The notes beneath the pieces are model-generated. The model did not search any database. It was not told the DNA's origin and was given only the letters and a program-made list of their open reading frames with translations. From Deltaproteobacteria bacterium Ga0077539 (GTDB taxonomy: Bacteria > Myxococcota_A > Polyangia > Polyangiales > Ga0077539), in contig LNEO01000191.1 of NCBI GenBank assembly GCA_001465015.1, forward strand, positions 1 through 50,504: 50,504 bases of DNA, in the 5' to 3' direction. Positions within the stretch are counted from its first letter, which is position 1, and every line of letters starts with the position of its first letter. Made by a program: the position numbers and the translations under genes. Positions 17,336 to 25,086 of the stretch are shown one piece after another.

Positions 17336-17351
17336 TGGCAGTGACCATGCT
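17336..17351 (+). promoter_or_regulatory. Candidate sigma-54 (-24/-12) promoter for the pilus locus
   Basis: TGGCAGTGACCATGCT matches the RpoN consensus TGGCAC-N5-TTGCA at the critical GG (17337-17338) and GC (17349-17350) with the required 10-bp spacing between them. It lies about 177 bp upstream of the first Flp-type pilin start. Pilin genes in myxobacteria are known to use sigma-54 (pilA of Myxococcus), which supports the reading, but a chance match in GC-rich DNA is possible. Confidence 0.4.
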
Positions 17352-17527
17352 CGTTGGCCCCGTCCTTGCGTTGTCTTCGGTCCGTGATGGCACCGGTGCC
17401 CAACAACCCCCAGCAAACAAACCCTGATGTGGGCATGTGCGCGCCGGTGTCATGCAAAGAAACCCAGCAATTTCACGGGAAAGTCACTTGCTCTGCCGCA
17501 ATTGCCCCGCGTAGCATCGAGGCCGTG

Positions 17528-17749
17528 ATGTTCCGTCGCCTTGTGAACTGGCTCCGAGACACGTCGAGTGGCCCATCGAATACGGTGGGTGAGCTGCTTC
17601 ACAACGAAGAAGGCGCAATCTTCGTCGAGTACCTGACGCTCACCCTGATGGTGTCCGTCACGTGCGCGATGGCAACGCTCACTCTCGGTGAGCAGCTGCT
17701 GAGGCTCTACCGGTTTCAGCAGATCATCGTGACGGTTCCGATTCCCTGA
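17528..17749 (+). CDS. Flp-type pilin-like protein (first of two)
   Basis: This 73-aa product has the hallmark of a Flp/Tad prepilin: a basic leader, the processing motif G|AIFVEY (Gly29, with Glu34 at +5 and Tyr35 at +6), and an immediately following hydrophobic segment LTLTLMVSVTCAMATLTL. After cleavage by the prepilin peptidase encoded at 18173 it would leave a mature peptide of about 44 residues. The ATG at 17528 gives a normal 29-residue leader; the frame is open upstream to 17354 but that part has no features, and a GTG at 17525 is an alternative. It differs clearly from the second pilin, so it may be a minor pilin or pseudopilin rather than a duplicate. Confidence 0.8.
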   Translation: MFRRLVNWLRDTSSGPSNTVGELLHNEEGAIFVEYLTLTLMVSVTCAMATLTLGEQLLRLYRFQQIIVTVPIP

Positions 17750-17769
17750 GTTTCTCAAACAACGATCGA

Positions 17770-17787
17770 TCGGCGCATCCTCGCCGA
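17770..17787 (+). terminator. Hairpin between the two pilin genes
   Basis: TCGGCG (17770-17775) pairs with CGCCGA (17782-17787) around a CATCCT loop, followed by CCATCTTTTC. It sits 20 bp after the first pilin stop. The stem is short and the U-run weak, so partial attenuation or an RNA-processing site is as likely as termination. Confidence 0.3.
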
Positions 17788-17823
17788 CCATCTTTTCAAC
17801 GCAACAGCGAAGTGGAGTGCACC

Positions 17824-18012
17824 ATGGCGAAGATCAACGTGAAGTCGAACAACCAGACCTCGATCGTTCGTGACGAAGACGGCCTCTCGACCGTCGAGTA
17901 CGTGATCATCCTCTTCCTCATCGCGATCATCGGCATCGCGGCCTGGAAGAAGTTCGGCAACTCGGTCAGCAGCAAGGTCGAGGGCGCCTCGGGCGACGTC
18001 GCTGGTCTGTGA
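17824..18012 (+). CDS. flp: Flp-type major pilin
   Basis: The 62-aa product is a typical Flp prepilin, probably the main subunit of the tad pilus fibre. It has a charged 20-residue leader ending DEDG, the cleavage site G20|LSTVEY (Glu25, Tyr26), a single hydrophobic helix VIILFLIAIIGIAAW, and a small polar C-terminus KKFGNSVSSKVEGASGDVAGL split into short Ser/Gly-rich stretches. A GGAG-type ribosome site precedes the ATG by about 8 nt. It lies 74 bp after the first pilin-like gene and is followed by strong secondary structure, as expected for a pilin message made in excess over downstream assembly genes. Confidence 0.93.
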   Translation: MAKINVKSNNQTSIVRDEDGLSTVEYVIILFLIAIIGIAAWKKFGNSVSSKVEGASGDVAGL

Positions 18013-18081
18013 TACCCGCGGGTACTGGGCGCAGGCCCTGTTGATTCGACGATCGTAGCCTCTGTCCGAGGCATCGTTGAA
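18013..18081 (+). terminator. Palindrome and long hairpin after the major pilin
   Basis: Immediately after the flp stop is a perfect 12-bp palindrome, TACCCGCGGGTA (18013-18024). A second structure follows: TTCGACGAT (18045-18053) pairs with ATCGTTGAA (18073-18081, one G-U pair). Inside it GCCTC (18058-18062) pairs with GAGGC (18068-18072) around TGTCC, leaving CGTA bulged. There is no long U-run, so an attenuator or 3'-stabiliser that raises pilin mRNA relative to the assembly genes is the likely role. Confidence 0.45.
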
Positions 18082-18172
18082 TTGTCCCCGCACAACGCCC
18101 TGTCAGCCGCTCGTCGAAGAGCGTCGGGCAGTGCGCTGTGCGGCGATAGTTATTTATCGTCGGAGCGCCTCA

Positions 18173-18754
18173 ATGAGAGAGCACATCCCGCTGATTACTG
18201 TCTGGACGTGCGTGGCGATCACCGCCATCGCAGCGGTTACTGACTTCCGATCAGCGCGGATTCCGAACTGGCTGACGATGCCCGCGATCATCGCTGGGCC
18301 GTTCATCTGGTGGTGGGTGGGAGGGGCCCGCGCGCTCAACACAGAGCCGCTGATGGCCTCAGCCGTGGGCTCGATTCTGTCCGCCATCATCTGCGGCGGG
18401 GTCTTGTACTTCGGCCTCTACCGCACGCGGATCAACAACGACCACGCGGTGGGCGCGGGCGACATCAAGCTCTTCGCCGCGCTCGGATCGCTCGGGCTCA
18501 TTCGCTTTGGAATCGAGTCCATGTTCTACGCGGTGTGCGTCGGGGTGATCTTCACCGTGATGCGCCTCGCCTGGCGCGGAGTGCTGCTCTCCACGCTCGC
18601 CAACGCAGGATTCATCCTGATCAACCCGGTGCTGCCGAAGAAGCTGCGCCGCGAGATCAACAAAGAAAACCTCACGAAGATCCGCTTCGGCGTGTCGATC
18701 TTCATCGGGACGTTGTTTTCGACGCTCTCGACGCCGGGCCATCGCCCATTTTGA
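18173..18754 (+). CDS. cpaA: Prepilin peptidase, CpaA/TadV type (A24 aspartic protease)
   Basis: This inner-membrane protease is predicted to cut the leader from the Flp pilins and TadE-type pseudopilins nearby. The 193-aa product has about six hydrophobic segments and both catalytic aspartates of the A24 family: Asp24 in AAVTDFRSARIPNWLT and Asp97 in the conserved GAGDIKL. It lacks the N-terminal methyltransferase domain of PilD, as usual for CpaA/TadV. The ATG at 18173 (MREHIPL) puts the first Asp in its normal place; the longer open frame has no signal. A basic extension at the C-terminus (KKLRREINKENLTKIR) is followed by a last membrane helix. Confidence 0.93.
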   Translation: MREHIPLITVWTCVAITAIAAVTDFRSARIPNWLTMPAIIAGPFIWWWVGGARALNTEPLMASAVGSILSAIICGGVLYFGLYRTRINNDHAVGAGDIKLFAALGSLGLIRFGIESMFYAVCVGVIFTVMRLAWRGVLLSTLANAGFILINPVLPKKLRREINKENLTKIRFGVSIFIGTLFSTLSTPGHRPF

Positions 18755-18790
18755 TCGTCTCGCTTCTTGGTCCGCTCGGAGAAAAGACCA

Positions 18791-19834
18791 ATGGCTGCCA
18801 TTCCCAAAGACGCGCGCTGCGAAGAAGACATCTCCCCGCTGCTGCGCAACGAGACCGGCGCGGCGTACACCGAGATGCTCGTGTGCTTCATGCCGATGTT
18901 CACGCTCATCACGTGCCTGATTCAGATGGCGCTGATGAACGTGGCGCACTTGATCGTCGCGCACTCCGCGGTCCTCGCGGCGCGCGCGGCGGTCGTCGTG
19001 CTGCCGGACACCGCGACCTGTTACAGCGACAACCCGCCTAATCAGCTGGCCACCGGTGCGACGGGCAACGAGAACATCGTGCAGACGCTCATCGGCGGGC
19101 TCGGAAGCGCGACGCCCGTGCCGACGGACTTCGGCGGGCTCGATCGGTTGATCCCCTCTGGATCGCGCAGCGGCAGCGGCAACGACCCGCAGAGCGTGTT
19201 CTTCCAGACCAACGCGCGTTACGGCCAGATTCACTCTGCGGCGAGCATGCCGCTCATGGGTCTTTCTCCGACGCCCCTCATGATGCGCAGCAGGGACTCG
19301 AACATCGCCCGCTCGCTCGGCGCCGGCAGCGCCACCGCGCTCCTCGCGCGCATGGCGACGTCGCTGATCTACAACCGCGCCGCGCTCGCCGTGACCTTCC
19401 TCAAGGACGGCCAGTACGCCAACAGCTTCGGTGACAATGACATGGTGACCGTTCGCGTGACGTACGCGTTCACCTGCGGCGTTCCCCTCGCGCGCAACAT
19501 CATGTGCAAGGACGCCCTCGGCATGCGCTACCCCAGCGCTGCGGCGATCCGCGACCGCGTCCGCGACGCGATCCGCACGCCCTCGCCGGGCAGCATCGTC
19601 GGCGCCATCGGCGCCATCCGCGACGCCGAGCGCGACGTCTCCGAGACCGATCCCGGCGCGGCCGAGCTCCGCACCGCGCCCAACTCCGCGGGCTTGCTGC
19701 TCGGGCTCATCACTGGCCAGCGCTTCGCGGTGATTCGCGCTCAAGCGCAGCTGCCCAACCAGGGCGCCCCCTATACTCCGCGCGCTTATTGCGGACACCG
19801 CGAGACCGAAAGCTTCCAGGAGGAGTGCCGATGA
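18791..19834 (+). CDS. TadE/TadG-like pseudopilin
   Basis: The 347-aa product begins with a charged leader and a TadE-type processing motif, G23|AAYTEML (Glu28 at +5). A hydrophobic helix CFMPMFTLITCLIQMALMNV follows. The remainder is a roughly 300-residue extracytoplasmic domain without recognisable catalytic motifs but with several Cys residues near the C-terminus. It should be anchored in the inner membrane and project into the periplasm, like TadE/F pseudopilins, but it is larger than a usual TadE. The ATG at 18791 is used. The stop overlaps the next start (ATGA at 19831), so the two genes are coupled. Function as a minor pilus component is inferred from family and context. Confidence 0.8.
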   Translation: MAAIPKDARCEEDISPLLRNETGAAYTEMLVCFMPMFTLITCLIQMALMNVAHLIVAHSAVLAARAAVVVLPDTATCYSDNPPNQLATGATGNENIVQTLIGGLGSATPVPTDFGGLDRLIPSGSRSGSGNDPQSVFFQTNARYGQIHSAASMPLMGLSPTPLMMRSRDSNIARSLGAGSATALLARMATSLIYNRAALAVTFLKDGQYANSFGDNDMVTVRVTYAFTCGVPLARNIMCKDALGMRYPSAAAIRDRVRDAIRTPSPGSIVGAIGAIRDAERDVSETDPGAAELRTAPNSAGLLLGLITGQRFAVIRAQAQLPNQGAPYTPRAYCGHRETESFQEECR

Positions 19835-21765
19835 GAGTGCAACCCACCACGGCCTCAGGCTTGCGCTCGCGGCTCGTCGAAGCCGAGAAGGAGCTGCGCG
19901 AAGACGAGAGCGGCGCGATGATGATCATCGGGCTGTTCTTCGCGTTGTTTCTCGTCGGCGCGCTGTACTACCTGATCGGCATCGGTCAGTCGATCATGTA
20001 CCGCGAGCGCCTCCAAGACGCCGCGGACACCGCCGCGTTCGCGGGCGCCGTGCTCAAGGCGCGCGCGATGAACTTCATCGCCTTGATCAACATGATCATG
20101 GCGCTCTTGCTCGCGATCTTGATCGCCATCTACGCGGTCTACCTGATGCTCGCCGCCGCCGGCTACGTCATCCTGCCTGGTATTTGCGCGGCATCTGGCC
20201 CTTGGTGTCCTCCGTGCGCCTTGGCCTGCCCGCTCATCAGCCCGACGATCCAAGCGGCGAACTGGGTCAAGAACGTCTACCAAAACGTCAAAAATTTCGT
20301 TGAGCCGATCATCAAGGCTGGCAGCACCGCGGGCAACGCGATTAGTCAGGGCGGTGGAGTCGCGGCGGCTGCGGCGTCCGCACTTCGCGTCGAGACCACC
20401 TATAAACCGCCAGCGGCCATCGGCGCGAGCCTCGCGTCCCCCGATCCGAGCAACGGCAACAATCCTATCGGGCGACTGCCGAGCCGAAAGGCCCCGTACT
20501 CCGAGCTCTGCCGCAAGGCCAAAGAGTACGCGGACGCACCGTTTCGGGCGCTCCGCGATGTGGTTCCGATCATCGGCGATATCATCCGGTTCATCGGCGG
20601 AGCGTTCATCAGCGCGGCGGCCGCGGTCGTGTGCGAAGGCTCGACCACCGCGCCGAGCCTCAACGACCTCGGGAGAAGCTCCGAGCCAGGCGCGGACCGG
20701 CCCGCGTTCATCCAGCCTCGCACCGAGGCGCAGAACAGGTGCCTGCTCGACGGAAACGACGCTGAGTGCACCCGCTTCCGAGACTGGTTGCGGGAGTCGC
20801 AGTGGGATGAAGCCCAGGGCATCTGCGAGGACGTCGCGTCGGATCCAATCACCCACCGCGCCAACCTGCCCGCAGGCGCGAATCGAACAACGTGCGAGGG
20901 TCGACTCAGCGGCGCGGCCAGCGCCTGCGTTCGCAGCGGCTACTTCGACTACGTCTACACGTTGCAAGACACCGCACGAACGCTGCGCAAGGACGCCCCC
21001 GGCGTGGTCTCTGGTCGCACGGGCGCGCCGCGCATCACGAGGCTCTACGTCGACGGTCCTCACCGCAATCCTCTGTGCGGAAGCGGTGGATCGTGGAGCA
21101 CTTCGACCAACCTCAACGAGTGCCTCAAGCCTCGCTCGCTTCGGATGTCGCCCGACATCGATCCTCGATCGCTCGTTCCTCCGATGGCGTCCCCGAGGAC
21201 CCCTGACGAGGCCTTGGCGGTCGCGCAACGCTATCTCCAAGCTGAGACCACCCCTGTTGGCTCGACGGTGATCGTCGAGTGGACGCAGGTGCGTCACATC
21301 CTGTCCTGCAAAGAGCCCCTCCCGCCGCGCAACGGCGAGCTCGTCGAGCCTGGTTCGAGCGGCTGCGATATGCGCCCGCAGTGGGTGGTGCCAGACTCGC
21401 TCGAGCTCGGCGACCAGGCTTTTCAACAGTACGGCATGGTCATCGGTTCACGAGACGCCCGCTACGATCAAAACCGCTACACGTCCGGCGTGGCGGCGGC
21501 CAACCGCTTCAACTCTGGCGGCGGCGACCCCGGCGGGTTCGGCGTGCTGAGCGACATCGCGAGCGCCGCCGGCAACCTCTCGTTCGCGCAAGCTGAGTTC
21601 TATTACAACGGCCCCAACGCGGGATCGCAGAACGAATGGCTGTGGAACATGGGCTGGACCGCGCGCATGCGACGCGTTCGCATGCCTGCGAACCTCCGCT
21701 CGGGCGGCGGTCAGGTCGGCGGGTTCAACATCACCAGCGTCGCTGAGAATCTGATCATTCACTGA
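19831..21765 (+). CDS. TadG-like Flp pilus-associated protein
   Basis: The 644-aa product opens with a charged leader and the sequence DESG28|AMMIIGLFFALFLVGALYY, a pseudopilin-like N-terminal helix that lacks the Glu at +5 seen in its neighbours. A TadG-type segment follows (IMYRERLQDAADTAAFAGA), which is the typical mark of the Flp-assembly TadE/G-like family. A second hydrophobic stretch (about residues 90-130) lies within the first quarter. The long C-terminal part is Cys-rich and extracytoplasmic. No von Willebrand A motif (DxSxS) is visible, unlike classical TadG. The start ATG overlaps the stop of the upstream gene. Probably a structural or anchoring component of the pilus. Confidence 0.78.
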   Translation: MRVQPTTASGLRSRLVEAEKELREDESGAMMIIGLFFALFLVGALYYLIGIGQSIMYRERLQDAADTAAFAGAVLKARAMNFIALINMIMALLLAILIAIYAVYLMLAAAGYVILPGICAASGPWCPPCALACPLISPTIQAANWVKNVYQNVKNFVEPIIKAGSTAGNAISQGGGVAAAAASALRVETTYKPPAAIGASLASPDPSNGNNPIGRLPSRKAPYSELCRKAKEYADAPFRALRDVVPIIGDIIRFIGGAFISAAAAVVCEGSTTAPSLNDLGRSSEPGADRPAFIQPRTEAQNRCLLDGNDAECTRFRDWLRESQWDEAQGICEDVASDPITHRANLPAGANRTTCEGRLSGAASACVRSGYFDYVYTLQDTARTLRKDAPGVVSGRTGAPRITRLYVDGPHRNPLCGSGGSWSTSTNLNECLKPRSLRMSPDIDPRSLVPPMASPRTPDEALAVAQRYLQAETTPVGSTVIVEWTQVRHILSCKEPLPPRNGELVEPGSSGCDMRPQWVVPDSLELGDQAFQQYGMVIGSRDARYDQNRYTSGVAAANRFNSGGGDPGGFGVLSDIASAAGNLSFAQAEFYYNGPNAGSQNEWLWNMGWTARMRRVRMPANLRSGGGQVGGFNITSVAENLIIH

Positions 21766-21777
21766 GGAGAAGGTTCG

Positions 21778-22299
21778 ATGCGTTTTCCTTCGACCCGATT
21801 CGGCCGTGCGATTCGCAAGCTCATCAAGAGCGAGCGGGGCGCTGTTTACACCGAAGCCGCGATCACGCTGCCGTTCTTCATCATGATCTGGGCGTTCATG
21901 ATCTTCTCGCACAAGATGGTCTTCCAGAAGATCACGAACAACGCGCTCAGCAAGGGATGCACTTGGCACTACGCCCTCGGTTCGTGCGGCGAAAACCGGA
22001 ACTATCCGCCGCTGCCCGCGAGCTGCGGCGGCACCACGTTCAGCCCCGCACCTCCCGCAGACTGGAACGACAGCGCCGTCACCGACTTCATGCGCCAAGT
22101 CCCGTTCATCGGTGACATCGTGTTGGGCAAGGCTGCATACGGGACGCGCACCACCACCGTCCGAAAGCCGAACTACATCGGCGGAGGGGATACATCGTTC
22201 GACGCGCGTCACTCGATGAGCTGCAACGAGCGTCCCAAGACGGTGGGCGACTTGTTCAGCGACATCTGGTCAATGATCACTGGCTTCTTCCGCCGCTGA
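21778..22299 (+). CDS. tadE: TadE-like pseudopilin
   Basis: The 173-aa product has a basic leader (RFGRAIRKLIKSER), a TadE processing site G21|AVYTEAAITLPFFIM (Glu26 at +5) and one membrane helix, so it should be matured by the prepilin peptidase of this locus. The rest is a short periplasmic domain with six Cys residues. Length and layout match TadE, a minor pseudopilin needed for Flp pilus formation in other bacteria. It begins 12 bp after the TadG-like gene with a GAGGAGAAGG ribosome site. Confidence 0.85.
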   Translation: MRFPSTRFGRAIRKLIKSERGAVYTEAAITLPFFIMIWAFMIFSHKMVFQKITNNALSKGCTWHYALGSCGENRNYPPLPASCGGTTFSPAPPADWNDSAVTDFMRQVPFIGDIVLGKAAYGTRTTTVRKPNYIGGGDTSFDARHSMSCNERPKTVGDLFSDIWSMITGFFRR

Positions 22300-22318
22300 C
22301 CCACTGGGATCAATCGCC

Positions 22319-23293
22319 ATGCGAAACCTGATGACCTACGCCCCCAACGCGATCCGTGTCCTCGCCGTCGCCTTCGTCGCGGGCAACGTCACGCTCGCGG
22401 TTGCCGTCAAAGCTGGGGCCGACTCGACGAGAGAAGGCCTGCGGTCCTTTGGTCGCAGCGTGCTTCGCTACGCGGACGGACGCACGTTGAACCAGACGCG
22501 CGCCGTGTCCTTCAACGGAGCAGACATCCGGATGGTGACTGGCTCGACGCGAGACAGCGTCCGCCAGGTGCTGGATTTCTACGCAGCGCGGTGCCGCGAG
22601 ATCGACGGCGGCATGAGCGAGCAAGTGCTCGATCAGGTGCAGCGACGCACCGGTCGCAGAGCAGGCACGCTGCCCCGCGAGATCACCGACACGCTCGACG
22701 TGAACGCAGCGGGAACGCTGATCCGATTCACGACGGACACCGAGGGCATGCTCGTGTGCTTCGACGCGGGCCGACAGCCGACGAGCTACACGCAGTTCAT
22801 CCAGCGGATGGTGCGCGCGGTCGAGAGCGGCAACCTGACCGGCGCCGCGGATTTTCGCTACGTCTATGCCTCGAGGCTCAACACCAACTCGGAATCGACC
22901 CACGTGGTGGGCTTCTGGACCGAGAACTCTGCGCTGAACATCCAGCAGATGTTTCCGACGACGGGCGACGCGCAGGGGCGCGCTGTTCCTGGGCTGCCGA
23001 GGCCGCAGGGGATGCGTCGAGTGCTCGCGGCGTACGAGCGCGGGACACCCTACTCGTACACGACGTTTCTGGGTCGCACCTCGAGCGCGGCCATCGAAGG
23101 GCAGCTGCGTCGTGACATGGTCTCGGCGGGCTGGCAGCTCCTTCCGACGCGCCGGAGCGATCTGCGGCTTCGTTCGGGAGAGCACCTGCTCAACTTCGAA
23201 CGCGGTCGCGAGTCCGTGATCTTTCATGTCTCGCACGATCGAGGCGAAACGTCCGTGGTGCAGCTCTCTGAAGAAGCATCGGACATCCGCTGA
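22319..23293 (+). CDS. Tad-locus protein of unknown function
   Basis: I do not recognise a family. The 324-aa product has an N-terminal hydrophobic segment (AIRVLAVAFVAGNVTLAVAV) that could be a signal peptide or anchor, then a soluble domain with alternating helix and strand character. Segments such as SVRQVLDFYAARCREIDGG and VVGFWTENSALNIQQMF are notable but not diagnostic. It lies 19 bp after tadE and in the same direction, so it is probably exported and works with the pseudopilins. No catalytic motif is visible. Confidence 0.75.
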   Translation: MRNLMTYAPNAIRVLAVAFVAGNVTLAVAVKAGADSTREGLRSFGRSVLRYADGRTLNQTRAVSFNGADIRMVTGSTRDSVRQVLDFYAARCREIDGGMSEQVLDQVQRRTGRRAGTLPREITDTLDVNAAGTLIRFTTDTEGMLVCFDAGRQPTSYTQFIQRMVRAVESGNLTGAADFRYVYASRLNTNSESTHVVGFWTENSALNIQQMFPTTGDAQGRAVPGLPRPQGMRRVLAAYERGTPYSYTTFLGRTSSAAIEGQLRRDMVSAGWQLLPTRRSDLRLRSGEHLLNFERGRESVIFHVSHDRGETSVVQLSEEASDIR

Positions 23294-23329
23294 GGGGACT
23301 GAATCCGGATCGTCGGGTCGCGCGCCGCG

Positions 23330-24847
23330 ATGGCCGCGTCGAGGGATGAGCGAGGCGACGTGAGCGACTCGAATTCGGGCGCTCGCCTCGAACAAGAACA
23401 AGGGGGCGGCGCGCTGTCAGTGAGCGGCGCGCTGATCCTCGTCGTCGTGGGGCTCACCTTCGGGCTTCGCGCCGACGGAGTGCTCTCGGCGGACACGTGG
23501 TTCAACCTGCGATTCGGGCAGCGGATCGTGCGCGATGGCCTGCCTCGGATCAACGACGACGTGCTCGTGTCGCTCGGCGCACGCTGGGTGGATCTTCAAT
23601 GGCTCGGTCACGCGGCGTGGTATCTCGTGTGGGCGGCGGGCGGCGTTGTCGGTGTCGTGCTCGTGCGGGGGCTGCTGATGGCGTACGTGCTCGCGGCGCC
23701 GTGCATCGCTGATCGACGAAAGAGCCTTCGTCCAGCGCTCGCCGCGCTGCTCGCGGGGATCATCGCGATGCCGTTTTGCGCGGCGCGGTCGCAGTCGTTC
23801 GCAGAGTGTCTGTTCGCGCTGTCGTTGCCGATCATCGACCAGAAGCCCTCGCGCCATCGCTCGCTCGCGCTGGTCGTGCTCTCGCTGGTGTGGGCCAACA
23901 TGCACGGCTCTGCGCCGCTCGCCGCGGTGCTGATCGGCTGGCGCTGGCTCTCGCGGCCCGCCGACGACCGCAGAAAGAGCGCGGTCAGCGAGCTGACGCT
24001 CGCGCTCCTGTGCGCCCTGGCGCTCATCGTCACGCCGTACGGCGCGTCGGTGTTCTCTCACTACCGCGGAACGCTTGGAAATCCCCTGCTTCGACGCTTC
24101 GTGGTCGAGTGGGCCGCGGCGAGCTTCCGCGAGACGCCCCAGTTCTTCGCGGTGGGAGCGGTCACCGCGTTGATCGTCTGGCGGGCGAAGCCCTGGCGCA
24201 AAGACGTGTTCGCGGTGGGCGCGCTGGGGGCGTTCGTGCTGCTCGGCCTCTGGTCGGTGCGGCACCAGGTGTGGTTCGCGATCGTGCTCGCGCGGTACGG
24301 AATCGTCTGGCTCGACGAGGCGCTGCCGAGCGGAGAGCTGGGCTTTCGTGTGCGATCGACGCGGTGGGCCCTTCCCGTTGCGATCGGCGCGGCGCTGTTT
24401 GCGCTCGCCGGCACTGTGTGGGCTCGGACCAAGCTCAGCCGAGACGGGTTTTCGAGCGTCGTGACCGTTCTGGGCGACGCGGCGGCGCGGCGCGAGCGCG
24501 TGTACGTCGATCTGGCGCAGTCGGATCGTGCGCTGATGGTCGAGCCGCGGCTCCGCGGAAAGCTCCCGTACGACATTCGCTTCGAGCTGTGGTCGTCGCG
24601 GGACTTCAACCTTCAAGCGGTGCTCGAGAAGGACCGAAGCCCGAGCGGTCTGGCCCGATGGGAGCGATGGGACGTCCTGTGGCTCGAGCGGCCCGAAGAG
24701 TACGGTCCGGTCGTTCGAGCGCTGGCGCGCACTGGGCGCTGGGTGATTCACGATGTTCCACCGTTGGGAAAGCTCTTGCGCCGGGCGAACCTGCCGCCAA
24801 TCGCTCCCTGGGGCCAGCCGCGCTCGACAGGGTCGAGCTTGCCGTAA
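23330..24847 (+). CDS. Polytopic membrane protein, GT-C glycosyltransferase-like
   Basis: The 505-aa product has about ten hydrophobic segments. After the first helix it carries a loop of the type ADTWFNLRFGQRIVRDGLP followed by WVDLQWLGHAAWYL. This resembles the first periplasmic loop of a widespread, mostly uncharacterised family of GT-C-fold-like membrane proteins, where an acidic residue in such a loop is often catalytic. The C-terminal about 120 residues are soluble. No substrate can be assigned. Its place between the pseudopilin block and cpaB suggests a role with the pilus, perhaps glycosylation, but this is inference; it may be an insertion. Start ATG 23330; GTG 23361 is an alternative. 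Confidence 0.65.
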   Translation: MAASRDERGDVSDSNSGARLEQEQGGGALSVSGALILVVVGLTFGLRADGVLSADTWFNLRFGQRIVRDGLPRINDDVLVSLGARWVDLQWLGHAAWYLVWAAGGVVGVVLVRGLLMAYVLAAPCIADRRKSLRPALAALLAGIIAMPFCAARSQSFAECLFALSLPIIDQKPSRHRSLALVVLSLVWANMHGSAPLAAVLIGWRWLSRPADDRRKSAVSELTLALLCALALIVTPYGASVFSHYRGTLGNPLLRRFVVEWAAASFRETPQFFAVGAVTALIVWRAKPWRKDVFAVGALGAFVLLGLWSVRHQVWFAIVLARYGIVWLDEALPSGELGFRVRSTRWALPVAIGAALFALAGTVWARTKLSRDGFSSVVTVLGDAAARRERVYVDLAQSDRALMVEPRLRGKLPYDIRFELWSSRDFNLQAVLEKDRSPSGLARWERWDVLWLERPEEYGPVVRALARTGRWVIHDVPPLGKLLRRANLPPIAPWGQPRSTGSSLP

Positions 24848-24860
24848 CGGTCCAGTCCGA

Positions 24861-24874
24861 GGAGGGAGACCTCC
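24861..24874 (+). terminator. Weak hairpin after the GT-C-like gene
   Basis: GGAGG (24861-24865) and CCTCC (24870-24874) enclose a GAGA tetraloop 13 bp after the gene stop. A 9-bp direct repeat CCGCGTGAC follows at 24907 and 24941. There is no U-run. The 239-bp gap before cpaB may therefore hold a new promoter, but none is obvious. Confidence 0.25.
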
Positions 24875-25086
24875 GGTCCCGAGCGTCCCGCAAACGGGGA
24901 AGGCGGCCGCGTGACGGTTGGGACCGCGTTTCGAAAACGACCGCGTGACACGGGGTAGATGAGCCGAGAGGGGTTCCTGCGGCGCGGGGGAGTGTGGTAC
25001 GACCGACGATCATCGTCGTCGCAGCACTGCACTCGTTGTGTGGTGGTCGCGGTGCGAGCGCGTCGAATCAGGATGACGGAGCGACC

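Noticed and set aside
24861..24949. Hairpin and 9-bp direct repeats before cpaB as a mobile-element scar
   Set aside because: The direct repeats are short and there are no terminal inverted repeats or transposase remnants. Chance is the simpler explanation in this GC-rich gap.
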